Part shown: positions 26,675-35,030 of the stretch, piece after piece
How positions within the stretch are numbered: the stretch's first letter is position 1
Layout: each line of letters starts with the position of its first letter
Assembly (NCBI GenBank): GCA_945901795.1
Contig: CAMDLP010000012.1
Location: forward strand, 1-63,820
Origin: Akkermansia muciniphila
GTDB lineage: Bacteria; Verrucomicrobiota; Verrucomicrobiia; Verrucomicrobiales; Akkermansiaceae
Length of the DNA: 63,820 nucleotides
Direction of reading: 5' to 3'
Made by a program: the position numbers and the translations under genes
Notes under the pieces: generated by a model
Database searches by the model: none
Told to the model about the DNA's origin: nothing
Seen by the model: the letters and a program-made list of their open reading frames with translations, nothing else

Positions 26675-26779
26675 GAAGTGCCGAGTGATCAGTGAGCAGT
26701 GATCAGAAATGATTTCAGCTCACGTCGCTCTCACCGATTCTTCAACCTCTTTCTCTGATCACTTCCAACTCCTTAAAAC

Positions 26780-27322
26780 ATGCCTTCCATCGTCACCACT
26801 GACACGCCCGTCGCCGCTCCGGCGGTTCCCCGCGGCCCGACCCACACTCTATCCGTTCTCGTCAGCAACGAGCCCGGCGTCCTGATGCGGATCTGCCAGG
26901 TCTTCTCGCGCCGCGGCTTCAACATCGACTCACTCGTCGTTTCCGAGGGCCGCAACGTGAATTTCTCCCGCATGACCATCGGCATTTCCGGTGATCCGCA
27001 GGGGCTCTCGCAGATCATCATGCAGGTCGGCAAACTCATCGACGTGATCCACTGCTCGGAGCATACCTTCGACGACTCGGTGACCAAGGAAATGATCCTC
27101 ATCAAGATCCTCTGCTCGCCCACTGAGCGCTCGCAGGCCCTGCAAATCGCCGAGCATTTCTCCGGGAAAACCGTCGACCTGACCCCCACCTCGATGATCG
27201 TCATGCTCAACGGCGACAGCCTGAAAATCGACGCGGCGATCACCATGTTCTCGCAGTTCAACATCATCGAGACCGTCCGCACCGGCAAGGTCGTGATGGC
27301 CCGCGGCGAGCAACCGACCTAA
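26780..27322 (+). CDS. ilvN: Acetolactate synthase, small regulatory subunit
   Basis: A 180-residue regulatory subunit. An N-terminal extension of about 20 residues precedes the ACT domain (HTLSVLVSNEPGVLMRICQV, RRGFNIDSLVV), which binds valine for feedback control. The C-terminal domain (KEMILIKILCSPTERSQAL, LTPTSMIVMLNGDSLKIDA) activates IlvB. The length fits the 160-185 residue type. It is transcribed with ilvB. Confidence 0.97.
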   Translation: MPSIVTTDTPVAAPAVPRGPTHTLSVLVSNEPGVLMRICQVFSRRGFNIDSLVVSEGRNVNFSRMTIGISGDPQGLSQIIMQVGKLIDVIHCSEHTFDDSVTKEMILIKILCSPTERSQALQIAEHFSGKTVDLTPTSMIVMLNGDSLKIDAAITMFSQFNIIETVRTGKVVMARGEQPT

Positions 27323-27348
27323 CGGCGCTCATCGGCCGCAGGGGCTGA

Positions 27349-27489
27349 ATCCCACTCCGGGCATCCCCCGGAATTCCGGGCCGGGATTCCTTCGCGATTG
27401 ATAATTTCAGCATCACGACAATCCCGGAGTCCTCCGCCGCTTTTCTCGCCGCTCTCGGGCTTCTCGGAATCCTCCGTCGTCGCCGTTAG
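27349..27489 (+). pseudogene. Orphan PEP-CTERM sorting tail
   Basis: After an in-frame TGA at 27346, 46 codons read to a TAG and end with DSFAIDNFSIT, then TIPESSAAFLAALGLLGIL and four arginines. This is a PEP-CTERM exosortase-recognition tail (PEP-like motif, hydrophobic helix, basic end), with the DNFSI lead-in that such proteins commonly have. No start codon or body domain is present, so it is the 3' remnant of a lost secreted protein between ilvN and pgsA. Confidence 0.7.
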
Positions 27490-27500
27490 GCCGGTTCTCG

Positions 27501-28079
27501 TCACGCCTCGCGTCCGCCAAGAATCCGTTGGCCCTGGCGGATGTAGGCGATGCTCGACCAGATGGTGAAAAACGCGGCAATCAAGCAGGGGATCTCCGGC
27601 GTTAAATACGTGACCCGCAGCATCACCCAGCCGATCGCGAACATCTGCGCGACCGTGGTGATCTTGCCGGTCCAGTGCGGGACGATTTTCACTTCCCGGT
27701 GGTTCACATAGAGAATCTTGATGCCGCCGAGGATGATGCAGTCGCGCAGCACGACGATGGCCGCAAACCACAGCGGCAGCCGCCAGCCCGGCGCGCCCCA
27801 ATCGACGAGCGACAAGGTGATCACCCCGGCGAGAAGCAGCGCCTTGTCCGCGATGGGGTCGATGTAGGCGCCGAATTTCGAGCACTGGTTGAAGCGGCGG
27901 GCGACCCAGCCGTCGATCCCGTCCGACGAGGCGGCGAGCACGAAAACCCCGAGCGCCCACCAGCGCAGCGATTCGTCGGGCTGGCCGGTTTTCACGGTGT
28001 GGCCGTAGTAAAACGCCAGCGCGACATACACCGGGACCAAACAGATCCGGGCGATGGTGATTTTACTGGCGAAGGTCAC
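27501..28079 (-). CDS. pgsA: CDP-diacylglycerol--glycerol-3-phosphate phosphatidyltransferase
   Basis: A 192-residue CDP-alcohol phosphotransferase that makes phosphatidylglycerol phosphate in the inner membrane. The diagnostic motif DGWVARRFNQCSKFGAYIDP ... D fits DG-x2-AR-x8-G-x3-D-x3-D, with all four aspartates seen. Start MTFASKITIARICLVPVYVAL is typical. Other CDP-alcohol enzymes (cardiolipin type) cannot be excluded, but the length and the N-terminus fit PgsA. It is convergent with ilvN. Confidence 0.9.
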   Translation of the reverse strand: MTFASKITIARICLVPVYVALAFYYGHTVKTGQPDESLRWWALGVFVLAASSDGIDGWVARRFNQCSKFGAYIDPIADKALLLAGVITLSLVDWGAPGWRLPLWFAAIVVLRDCIILGGIKILYVNHREVKIVPHWTGKITTVAQMFAIGWVMLRVTYLTPEIPCLIAAFFTIWSSIAYIRQGQRILGGREA

Positions 28080-28138
28080 GAGCTGATAAAATCAGGTTCG
28101 CCGCCCTTGCGAAACCTGAAATTTCCCCGCCGGGAAAT

Positions 28139-28294
28139 CTAATACACCGGCGCTCCGGCGGAGTCGTCACTCGGGGTGCCCTGGATTTTGCTCTTGGTCC
28201 AGTTGTAGCCCTGCACGGTGTCCCGGCCGATGCCGATGCAGGTGTTGCAGGAATTCAGGGCGAGTGCGACCGCGATCACGACGAGCAATTTCAT
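28139..28294 (-). CDS. Entericidin-like small lipoprotein
   Basis: A 51-residue lipoprotein: MKLLVVIAVALALNSC is a lipoprotein signal with the lipobox ending at Cys16, followed by NTCIGIGRDTVQGYNW, which matches the entericidin family core (CNTxxGxGxDxQ). The tail KSKIQGTPSDDSAG is polar. Entericidins are tiny envelope lipoproteins with toxin/antidote-like roles in E. coli stationary phase. A second cysteine at position 19 is unusual. The gene is single, 59 bases upstream of pgsA on the same strand, with no partner copy. Confidence 0.75.
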   Translation of the reverse strand: MKLLVVIAVALALNSCNTCIGIGRDTVQGYNWTKSKIQGTPSDDSAGAPVY

Positions 28295-28489
28295 GCCTCT
28301 GGCTTAATGCCCGATCAGGCGTTCTGAAAGCGCAAAGTAAGGAAAAGTTAACCAACTTGCAGGTGCCTCCGCGCCTGTTCCATGAAAATGCGGATTCCGG
28401 GCGAAAAATGCCTTTACAAGGCAGGGCGGGTGGGTAGTTTTCGCCCCCCGGCGGCGCGTGCCACCACTCATTTTTACCTATTTAAAGCC

Positions 28490-28651
28490 ATGAAAGTTCT
28501 CTCATCCCTCGCCTCCGCCAAACGCCGTCACGCAGATTGCCAAGTGGTGAAACGCAAAGGAACGGTTTACGTCATTTGCAAATCGAACCCGAAGTTCAAG
28601 GCCCGCCAAGGCGCGACCGCCGGCACCCGGCTTTCGAAGAAGGGTCTGTAA
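28490..28651 (+). CDS. rpmJ: 50S ribosomal protein bL36 (YkgO/zinc-reduced type)
   Basis: A 53-residue protein starting [20 protein letters not shown] and containing [21 protein letters not shown]. This is the bL36 paralogue type of E. coli YkgO: the four zinc ligands of classical bL36 are partly missing (only C17 and C34 remain), so it should not need zinc. A strong terminator follows after 28 bases. It stands alone, not in a ribosomal operon. Confidence 0.95.
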   Translation: MKVLSSLASAKRRHADCQVVKRKGTVYVICKSNPKFKARQGATAGTRLSKKGL

Positions 28652-28679
28652 TCGATCTTTCAATCTCTGTTTTCGAATC

Positions 28680-28703
28680 AAGCGGCCTCCGGGCCGCTTT
28701 TTT
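28680..28703 (+). terminator. Rho-independent terminator after rpmJ
   Basis: AGCGGCC-tcc-GGGCCGCT hairpin followed by six T residues on the plus strand, 30 bases past the rpmJ stop. It touches the stop of the convergent tcdA gene. Confidence 0.92.
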
Positions 28704-29500
28704 CATGCCTTGGCGGCGATCTTGTCCAGGACCCGCCCGGCCGCGATCAGGCCGAAGCTGGCGATCAGGTGGGACGCCGAGCCGAAACCCGACGCGCAGT
28801 TGAGCCGCAGCGAGATTTCCTCCGGCTTGTCTTTCGAAACCGTGCCGTCGCACGCGGAATACCAAGGCGCCTCATCGGAATAAACCGCGTCGATGCCGAA
28901 CAGGATTGGCTCCTTTCCGCGGGTGTTTTTCGGAAATCCGAAGTCGTTCCGCAGGCCACGGCGGAGTTGGAGAAGCAGGGGATCCATGCCGCTGTAGGCC
29001 AGATCGGTCACGCGGATGCGGGTGGGATCGCGCCGCCCGCCCGCGCCGCCGCAGGTGATCGCGTAGATGCCGCGCTTGTGGCACTCGGCGATGAGCAGCG
29101 ACTTGTGGCGGGCGAAATCGATCGCGTCGATCACCGCGTCGAAGCCGGCGTCGAGGATTTCCGCAGCGGATTTCTCGTTGAAAAACTTCGGCACGATCTG
29201 GATGTCGCAGCCGGGGTGGATCGCCAGCGCGCGGTCGGCCATCGCGTCGGTTTTCTGGCGGCCGATCTGGCCGTCCATTGCATGGAGTTGGCGGTTCACG
29301 TTGGTGATGCAGATTTCATCCAGATCCACCAGTGTCAGGTGGCCGATGCCAGACCGCGCCAGCGATTCCACCGCCCACGAACCCACGCCGCCGACGCCGA
29401 TCACCGCGACGCGCGACGCGTGGAATCGATCGAGCGCGGCCTGCCCGTAAAGCCGGGCAATCCCGCCGAAGCGGTGGTGGGTGGATTCGATGTCGGACAT
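28703..29500 (-). CDS. tcdA: tRNA threonylcarbamoyladenosine dehydratase
   Basis: A 265-residue ThiF/E1-like ATP-dependent enzyme that cyclises t6A37 to ct6A37 in tRNA. Seen: N-terminal HHRFGGIARLYGQAALDRF, the nucleotide loop VAVIGVGGVGSWAVESLARSG, the VDLDEICITNVNRQLHA metal/ATP motif, and the TcdA-type block AGGRRDPTRIRVTDLAYSG. The length equals E. coli TcdA (268). It overlaps nothing upstream; the SGNH hydrolase gene starts the same-strand run 9 bases before it. Confidence 0.94.
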   Translation of the reverse strand: MSDIESTHHRFGGIARLYGQAALDRFHASRVAVIGVGGVGSWAVESLARSGIGHLTLVDLDEICITNVNRQLHAMDGQIGRQKTDAMADRALAIHPGCDIQIVPKFFNEKSAAEILDAGFDAVIDAIDFARHKSLLIAECHKRGIYAITCGGAGGRRDPTRIRVTDLAYSGMDPLLLQLRRGLRNDFGFPKNTRGKEPILFGIDAVYSDEAPWYSACDGTVSKDKPEEISLRLNCASGFGSASHLIASFGLIAAGRVLDKIAAKA

Positions 29501-29509
29501 GCAGGGGAT

Positions 29510-30094
29510 TTACGGAGCGCCGCCGACGAGTTCCTTGACCTTGTCCCCGATGGATTCCGCCCAGATGTCATAGCCCTTGGCTGCGAGATGAAGGGAGTCG
29601 TGCATGACCTCCATGCTGATGGAGCCGTCGGCCTGAGGCTGTTTGGTCTGGATCAGGTCGATGATCGCCTTGATCCCGGCTGCAGCGTCCGCCGGCTCGG
29701 TCTTATTATCAAACAGGTTGTTAGTACCGATCATGACGACGAACAGCTTCGCCTTGCAGCCGTCCAACTCGCCGTTCTGGAGCCGCCAGAGGACGTTCTG
29801 CGTCCGGTCGCCGCCGATGCCCATGTTGACGGCCCGGTAGGAACCCCAGTGCTTTTCCCAGTTCTCGCCACCTCTCCAACGCGCCGTGATGGAATCACCG
29901 ACAAAGCCCACGTCGATCTCTCCATCCATCTTCTTGATGGCGGCCAGGATCCTCTCACAGTTTCCGTTCCACCATTTCTCGCCGTTGGTTTTGGCGGCGA
30001 CAGGTGTGGTGGTCTCCAGTTCGGCGGCATGCGCGGCGAATCCGGCAATTACCGACAGGGCGAGAATCGTTAGACGCGTGCGGAATGGTTTCAT
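29510..30094 (-). CDS. SGNH/GDSL hydrolase with an internal deletion
   Basis: A 194-residue secreted protein (signal MKPFRTRLTILALSVIAGFAAHA) of the PAF-acetylhydrolase-like SGNH group. Block I VGFVGDSITARW (Ser), block II VNMGIGGDRTQNVLWRL (Gly), block III VVMIGTNNLFDN (Asn) and block V HDSLHLAAKGYDIWAES (Asp-His) are all present. Between QTKQPQA and DGSISMEVM, however, the usual segment (ILLLGIFPRG... NxxIAKLDD...) of about 40-50 residues is absent. The frame is kept, so catalytic residues remain but a core strand and helix are lost; the protein is probably non-functional. Confidence 0.8.
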   Translation of the reverse strand: MKPFRTRLTILALSVIAGFAAHAAELETTTPVAAKTNGEKWWNGNCERILAAIKKMDGEIDVGFVGDSITARWRGGENWEKHWGSYRAVNMGIGGDRTQNVLWRLQNGELDGCKAKLFVVMIGTNNLFDNKTEPADAAAGIKAIIDLIQTKQPQADGSISMEVMHDSLHLAAKGYDIWAESIGDKVKELVGGAP

Positions 30095-30553
30095 GTGGGA
30101 TTGTGGGATCGGGTTGTTGGGGAGGATAGGCTCCGCCCCTTCGGCCGCAAGCAGGAAGGGTGAAGCCCAGGGCACGGGACATTCCGAGGCTCCACCGACG
30201 ACGAGCCATTCTGGAAAACGGCAGGCTTTCGCCGAACGCATTAACGCCGCGCTCATCACCCACCCAAATCCGGCGGGTTGCTTGATTCGAAGGCACCGCC
30301 CGCGCCTGTTTCGTGTTGCGGAATCCCACCCGCAAGCCGTGCCGGAGGCGCTGCACCGGTGATGAAATGTGAATCGGATTACACTGAGCCCATGCAGGTG
30401 GGTGGATGATATTCGCAGAAAATGTTACACTGCGGGGACCCCAGAGACGATGCTCATGGTGATACAGTGTCTAATCATCCCGAAAGGCGCAAGGAAGGAC
30501 TCTCCAATCGATGCGGTGGAGATTCCGAACAACGAAACGAACGGAATTCTTGT
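30095..30553. other. 459-base gap without a recognised gene
   Basis: No start-plus-domain frame is convincing on either strand. The plus-strand frame across 30422-31336 overlaps the hydrolase gene as a shadow. There are no strong hairpins with T-tracts. It probably holds the promoter of the SGNH gene and decayed sequence. Confidence 0.5.
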
Positions 30554-32320
30554 TTACTTGTTGAACCCCTCGTGGTTCATGAATTCCCAAATGCGCCCCA
30601 TCCAGGTGTAGCTGCCCGTCTCCGGGGCGGCCTTCCTTTGGAAGCAGTGCCCGCGTCCGACCAGCGTGTGGAGATCGGACTGGATTCCCATCCGGCGGAG
30701 CTGCTCCCAGCATTTCACCGAATTCATCGCCGCCCAACCGTCCGCATCGCCGTGGATGAACAGCATCGGGCACGTCGCGAGGTCGAACGGAAACTCAGGG
30801 ACGAGCCTCGCGTCATCTTCATTGCCGCCCTTGGCATTTTGGGAATCCGCTCCATCCGTGAGCGCGTAGGCCGGATAGATCGCAACCGCCCACCGCACGT
30901 TGCACGGAAGCTTGTCGAGATCGTCGATCGGCGAATAGGACCGGCTTTTCGAGCTGGTCGCTCCCATGAGCGTCAGGTGGCCGCCGGCCGAGGAACCCAT
31001 GATGCCGATGCGGTCGGGATCGAGCGATTTCGCCGCAGCCTCGCTGCGGACAATCCGTATGGCGCGTTGCAGGTCCTGCCACGCCGTCGTGTGTTTCGCC
31101 AGTCCGCCTTGAGGACGCGGCGTGCGATACTTCACCGTCACCACCGTCATGCCCTTTTCATTCAGGTAACGCCGGGCCGGCGCGACTTCGAAGCCGTCCG
31201 GATCGTTGCCGCCGTAGGCACCGCCCGAATAGATGATCTGAATCGCCTTCGTCTTGAGTTCCTTCGGCAGGTGCCACTCGAGATAAGGCTGGCACTGCTC
31301 CTTCTGCTCATCCGGCATCCTGCCCTCCGGCCATAGCGCTTGCTTGCGGTATTCGCCGCGCGCGTCGTCATTAGGGTAGCGGGCCATCAAATCCACTTCC
31401 GCACCGAGACGACCGTCGAAATTCATCTGGCGGAGGAATTCTGCGACACGATCCAACCAGTGGTCGTAGGCGGTGCCATCCTCGCCCTTGCCCGGGTCGC
31501 CCATGAAACCATGGGGACGATCCGCGAAGAGATGGATCTCGGCCGGTATTTTCATCCTTCGCAGCTGGCGGTAGATCTGCGTGGAGCCGTTCGGCGAATA
31601 GGCGTCCGTTCCGCCGTGGAAGAGCGCCATCGGACAGGTTTTCGCGTCGAACTTGAACACGTCCGAGAGCTTGACGTCGATCGCGTCGCCATCGCGGGTG
31701 TTGGGGCCGGTGAGTCCATCCGTGAGCGCGTAGGCGGTGTAGACCGGCACCGCCCAGTTGACGTGGCACGGAAGCTGATCGAGTCCGTCGAGCGCCCCGT
31801 AAGCCGGCGTGAGCGAACTCGTCGCGAGCAGGACCGTCAGGTGCGACCCCGCGGAGAATCCGAGCGCGCCGATCTTCTCCGGGTCGAACCCGCGCTTCTG
31901 CGCCTCGCTGCGGACGAGTCGGACGGCGCGTTGACCATCCTCCCATGCACTCTGATAGATCGGCAGTCCCAGGGGGCGCGGCGTCCGGTAAGTGAGGCTC
32001 ACGCAAACGAACCCGAGCCCGGTGAGCTTTTGCGCGACCCGGTCAATCCACTCCCCGTCACAGCAATTCTGATAGCCGCCGCCGGAAATAATCAACATGC
32101 ATCCGCCGTTTTTCTGCGCAGGAGCCGCGTGCCAGTCCAGATACGGCATGGCATGCTCCGCCGCCTTAAATCCCGGCGCTTTCACCTCCTGGGTGGTTGC
32201 CGCGATCTGTTGGGGCTGGAAATTCGGGATCTTTCCCTCCGGCCACAGCCCGACCCGCTCCCCGGCGTGCGCCAGAGCAGTGACCAGCAACCAAGAACCC
32301 ACAATCAACGTCTTTTTCAT
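30554..32320 (-). CDS. Tandem alpha/beta hydrolase (BD-FAE acetylesterase-like, two domains)
   Basis: A 588-residue secreted protein (signal MKKTLIVGSWLLVTALAHA) with two homologous esterase domains. Domain 1 (about 20-300) has nucleophile elbow IGALGFSAGSHLTVLLA, acid HGGTDAYSP and base ADRPHGFMG; domain 2 (about 320-588) has IGIMGSSAGGHLTLMG, HGDADGWAA and VGRGHCFQ. Both share the strand LLIISGGGY / IIYSGGAYGG and the block YRTPRP-LG/QG. Such BD-FAE/xylan acetylesterase-like enzymes remove acetyl groups from glycans. The start overlaps the stop of the SASA gene (ATGA), so both are co-translated. Confidence 0.9.
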   Translation of the reverse strand: MKKTLIVGSWLLVTALAHAGERVGLWPEGKIPNFQPQQIAATTQEVKAPGFKAAEHAMPYLDWHAAPAQKNGGCMLIISGGGYQNCCDGEWIDRVAQKLTGLGFVCVSLTYRTPRPLGLPIYQSAWEDGQRAVRLVRSEAQKRGFDPEKIGALGFSAGSHLTVLLATSSLTPAYGALDGLDQLPCHVNWAVPVYTAYALTDGLTGPNTRDGDAIDVKLSDVFKFDAKTCPMALFHGGTDAYSPNGSTQIYRQLRRMKIPAEIHLFADRPHGFMGDPGKGEDGTAYDHWLDRVAEFLRQMNFDGRLGAEVDLMARYPNDDARGEYRKQALWPEGRMPDEQKEQCQPYLEWHLPKELKTKAIQIIYSGGAYGGNDPDGFEVAPARRYLNEKGMTVVTVKYRTPRPQGGLAKHTTAWQDLQRAIRIVRSEAAAKSLDPDRIGIMGSSAGGHLTLMGATSSKSRSYSPIDDLDKLPCNVRWAVAIYPAYALTDGADSQNAKGGNEDDARLVPEFPFDLATCPMLFIHGDADGWAAMNSVKCWEQLRRMGIQSDLHTLVGRGHCFQRKAAPETGSYTWMGRIWEFMNHEGFNK

Positions 32321-33552
32321 CGAATCGCTCCCTTCATCATCGCGAGGTTGGCTTCGGCGAAGGCCTTGCCCATGAGGGCGAAGGTTTTGGCGCAGCCGAG
32401 GTAGTGATAGCCGGCGTTGGACGCGCCGCGAGTCCACTTGGCGGCTTCCTCGGGACTGATGAGCTCGGCCTCGTATTTCTTGAGGGCTTCCTTCTGCTGG
32501 GCTTCGTCCATCGAGCCGGCCGCGTTGGGATGCCCCTTGGCCTTGACATTGAGCAGGTGGCCCATCCGCTTCACCTGGGCGCGCTTCTTATCGATGGCGT
32601 CGAGTTCATCTGACCAGAATGGCGCGGTTTCCACCGCAGCGACGTTGCCCTTGAATTCCGGCAAAGACGCGGGAGCCGCCATGGCTTTGCGGAAGGCGAC
32701 TGTGCCTTCCTTCGCATTGAGGCCGTCCACGCCTAGCACGCCGATGACGAAGGGCATCTTGGGTGTTTTGAGGTCCTTGCGCACGTCGCGGATGAAATCG
32801 GCCAGCCACTCGCTGTATTTCGAGTAATCCCGGGTCTTGCCATCGGGGCCGTTAGGGTAGGTGTTGCCATCCACGAGGTCGTTGAAGCCCTGGAGCCAGA
32901 TGAAGCCGGAGATTTCATAGCCATCGGCCGGATTGTAAGCCGGGCAGACGCGCTTGGGATCGGCGAGCACGCTTTTCACGTGGTCGATCATGAGTTGATA
33001 GAATCGGCCGGATTCCTTCGCCTTTTTTGCATTTTCCGCTTCGATGTCCTTGCCCTGCTTTTTCATCTGCTCGATCTGCGCCTCGCTGAACACGTAGGGT
33101 CCGGCGCTGGGCGGGCGGAATTCGGTGTTCAGGCTTCTGCCACCCCACGCGGTCTTGATGAGGAGGACCGGTTCGTCGAGCGCGGCGTCCATGGCCAGGC
33201 CGAAGGTGAACTCGGGACCGATCTTGCCGCCGTCCTGCGTGGGATTGGAACCTCTGGCACCGTATCCCGCAGTGAGCTTGCCGGTGCCTTCGCCATTGGC
33301 GTTGCCCTCGTAATGGCCGGTCAGGTAGGAGATCCAGGCGTTTTCGGCGACGGCCGGTTTTCCATCCGCACCCCGCATCATCTTGAGCAGCGGCGCGGTG
33401 GCGGGATCGTCATCGATGTAATCAAACGTCTCGATGCGCGCGTGGCCCTCCATGTTCGACTGGCCGGCGAGGATGAAGACCTTGAGCGGCTTCGCTTCCA
33501 CGCTGACGGTGGCGAGAAGCAGGGATGTTAGGAATGTGGTGGTGGTTTTCAT
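32317..33552 (-). CDS. Sialate O-acetylesterase-family (SASA) protein
   Basis: A 411-residue secreted SGNH-type carbohydrate acetylesterase (signal KTTTTFLTSLLLATVSVEA). The SASA/DUF303 nucleophile block is VFILAGQSNMEGHARI, block III is SGFIWLQGFNDLVDG (usually WxQGExD; here Phe replaces Glu), and the C-terminal base is in NAGYHYLGCAKTFALMG. Relatives deacetylate sialic acids or plant and algal glycans. It is coupled to the tandem alpha/beta hydrolase gene (ATGA), suggesting joint deacetylation of one polysaccharide. Confidence 0.9.
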   Translation of the reverse strand: MKTTTTFLTSLLLATVSVEAKPLKVFILAGQSNMEGHARIETFDYIDDDPATAPLLKMMRGADGKPAVAENAWISYLTGHYEGNANGEGTGKLTAGYGARGSNPTQDGGKIGPEFTFGLAMDAALDEPVLLIKTAWGGRSLNTEFRPPSAGPYVFSEAQIEQMKKQGKDIEAENAKKAKESGRFYQLMIDHVKSVLADPKRVCPAYNPADGYEISGFIWLQGFNDLVDGNTYPNGPDGKTRDYSKYSEWLADFIRDVRKDLKTPKMPFVIGVLGVDGLNAKEGTVAFRKAMAAPASLPEFKGNVAAVETAPFWSDELDAIDKKRAQVKRMGHLLNVKAKGHPNAAGSMDEAQQKEALKKYEAELISPEEAAKWTRGASNAGYHYLGCAKTFALMGKAFAEANLAMMKGAIR

Positions 33553-33703
33553 GTGGGTAGAAGCTGAAAGCGGTGTGAGCGGTAGCGAAGCTATTTAGTA
33601 AAGCGAAGCCTAGTGGCTTGGACGGAGAGCAACGGAGTCAAATGCTGAAAAACTGAGATGCTGAGATTGGAAGAAGATGAGAAGACGCTGCGCGCTTTAT
33701 TCT

Positions 33704-34060
33704 TCACTTCGATGTTCGATGTTTAACGTTCGATGTTGGATGTTCAAAGAGATTGCCGAAGGTGTGCTTGGTGAACGGCTTGCTGTTGGCGCCGGTGATT
33801 TCATCGTCGATCCGGAGCTGGCCGTCGGCTGGGGATTTGGCGAACACGCATTTCACCACGAACGTGGTTTCCTTGAGGATGGCGCGGGCACCGGTGGGGC
33901 CGATGTTGACGAGGAATCCGGGGCACTCCTTGTCGGGGCCGATCTCGGTGGGCTTGTCCCATTGGCCGAGGTTGTCGGGACCGGAGATCGCGCGGGCGTT
34001 ACCAGTGATCACCACGGAAACGGCGAGAGCGAGGAGGGTGGTCAGCAGTTTGGATGGCAT
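33704..34060 (-). pseudogene. Truncated secreted PDZ-like (DUF6288-type) protein
   Basis: 118 codons: a signal peptide (PSKLLTTLLALAVSVVITGNARA), then ECPGFLVNIGPTGARAILKE and KSPADGQLRIDDEITGANSKPF, which resembles the opening PDZ-like region of the large Verrucomicrobial/Planctomycetal proteins I know as DUF6288. Those are many hundreds of residues long. Here the frame ends in low-complexity codons (HPTSNVKHRTSK) made by a short-period repeat. I read it as a gene cut off after its first domain. The family name is recalled and only moderately sure. Confidence 0.55.
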
Positions 34061-34196
34061 CGGGGATGGTGAAGTGCGGGAGGTAATCAGTGGAAGAGGG
34101 CGGCCACGCTAACGGAAACGCCGCCGTGAACCTCGGCAAAGCCCAGGTTCGCGACGTCATTCGCCATAAAAAGGTTATCCAGCACTCCGGGCCGTA

Positions 34197-35030
34197 TTAT
34201 TTAGCTGTCGCCGCGGCCGGTCGGTAGCCGGAGGTCGGCTTGCCTTCCGCATCGAGCTTGCCACAGGCCCAGAGCAGGCCGCGGGTAACGAAGTCGAGGT
34301 AGCGGGCGTCAGCCACGGTGTCGTTGTTGTGGCCGAGGGTGGTGGAGAACACGCGGGTCTTCTTGTCGCCGTATTCGTTGGTCCAGGCGATGACGGTTTC
34401 GGCATCGCCCTGTTTGCCCTTGGCGATCTGGGTGATGCCGTCGTGGACGCGGATGTTGTTATACAATTCCTCGTTGATGGTGGTCCAGTTTTCCAGCCCC
34501 TTGGTGATCGGGTTGGACGGGGAGAGGTAGGTGACATCGATGGGCAGTTGCTTGCCGTGGCCGGTCGATTGCAGGCCGAGATAGTCGAACCATTGCGCGC
34601 CTTCGGCTCCGGCGGCCATCGGGTTTTTGAACTCCGGAGAAACCCGGTAGCTGTGCATGGCGCAGTGGAGATTCACGCCGGGAAGCCCCTTGCGGTGGGG
34701 GTCGAGGATGCGGTTGACGATGGCCGGGTCCTTGATGTCGGCGGCGCACTCGTCGTGGATGATGACATCGTAACCTTCTGCCCAGGTGTCCTTTTCATAA
34801 CAGGAGAACACCGGCTTGGTGCCTTTTTCCGGCGAGTAGCAGACGTCGATCTTGATGTTCGCGCGTGATTCGAGGCCGGCGACGAGCAGATCCTTCTGGG
34901 TCGCGTAGTCGTGGCAGCAGCCGCCGATGACGAGCAGGGCTTTGAGCGGTTTGACGGCGGATTCAGCGAAGGCGGGGAGGGTGAGCACCGCAACGAGCGC
35001 AGGTAGAAGGAGAAGCGTGTGTGTTTTCAT
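34197..35030 (-). CDS. ThuA-domain secreted protein
   Basis: A 277-residue protein with signal KTHTLLLLPALVAVLTLPAFA and a ThuA/glutamine-amidotransferase-like domain: LKALLVIGGCCHDYATQK, YDVIIHDECAADIKD, LPGVNLHCAMHSYR, WFDYLGLQSTGHGKQLP, and near the end RVFSTTLGHNNDTVADARYL. ThuA proteins are linked to trehalose and other sugar use and are very common in Verrucomicrobia and Planctomycetes. It appears intact among damaged neighbours. Its substrate is unknown. Confidence 0.9.
   Translation of the reverse strand: MKTHTLLLLPALVAVLTLPAFAESAVKPLKALLVIGGCCHDYATQKDLLVAGLESRANIKIDVCYSPEKGTKPVFSCYEKDTWAEGYDVIIHDECAADIKDPAIVNRILDPHRKGLPGVNLHCAMHSYRVSPEFKNPMAAGAEGAQWFDYLGLQSTGHGKQLPIDVTYLSPSNPITKGLENWTTINEELYNNIRVHDGITQIAKGKQGDAETVIAWTNEYGDKKTRVFSTTLGHNNDTVADARYLDFVTRGLLWACGKLDAEGKPTSGYRPAAATAK

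Noticed and set aside
28769-30073. Plus-strand 434-residue frame over tcdA and the SGNH gene
   Set aside because: Spans two well-supported genes on the other strand; no domain.
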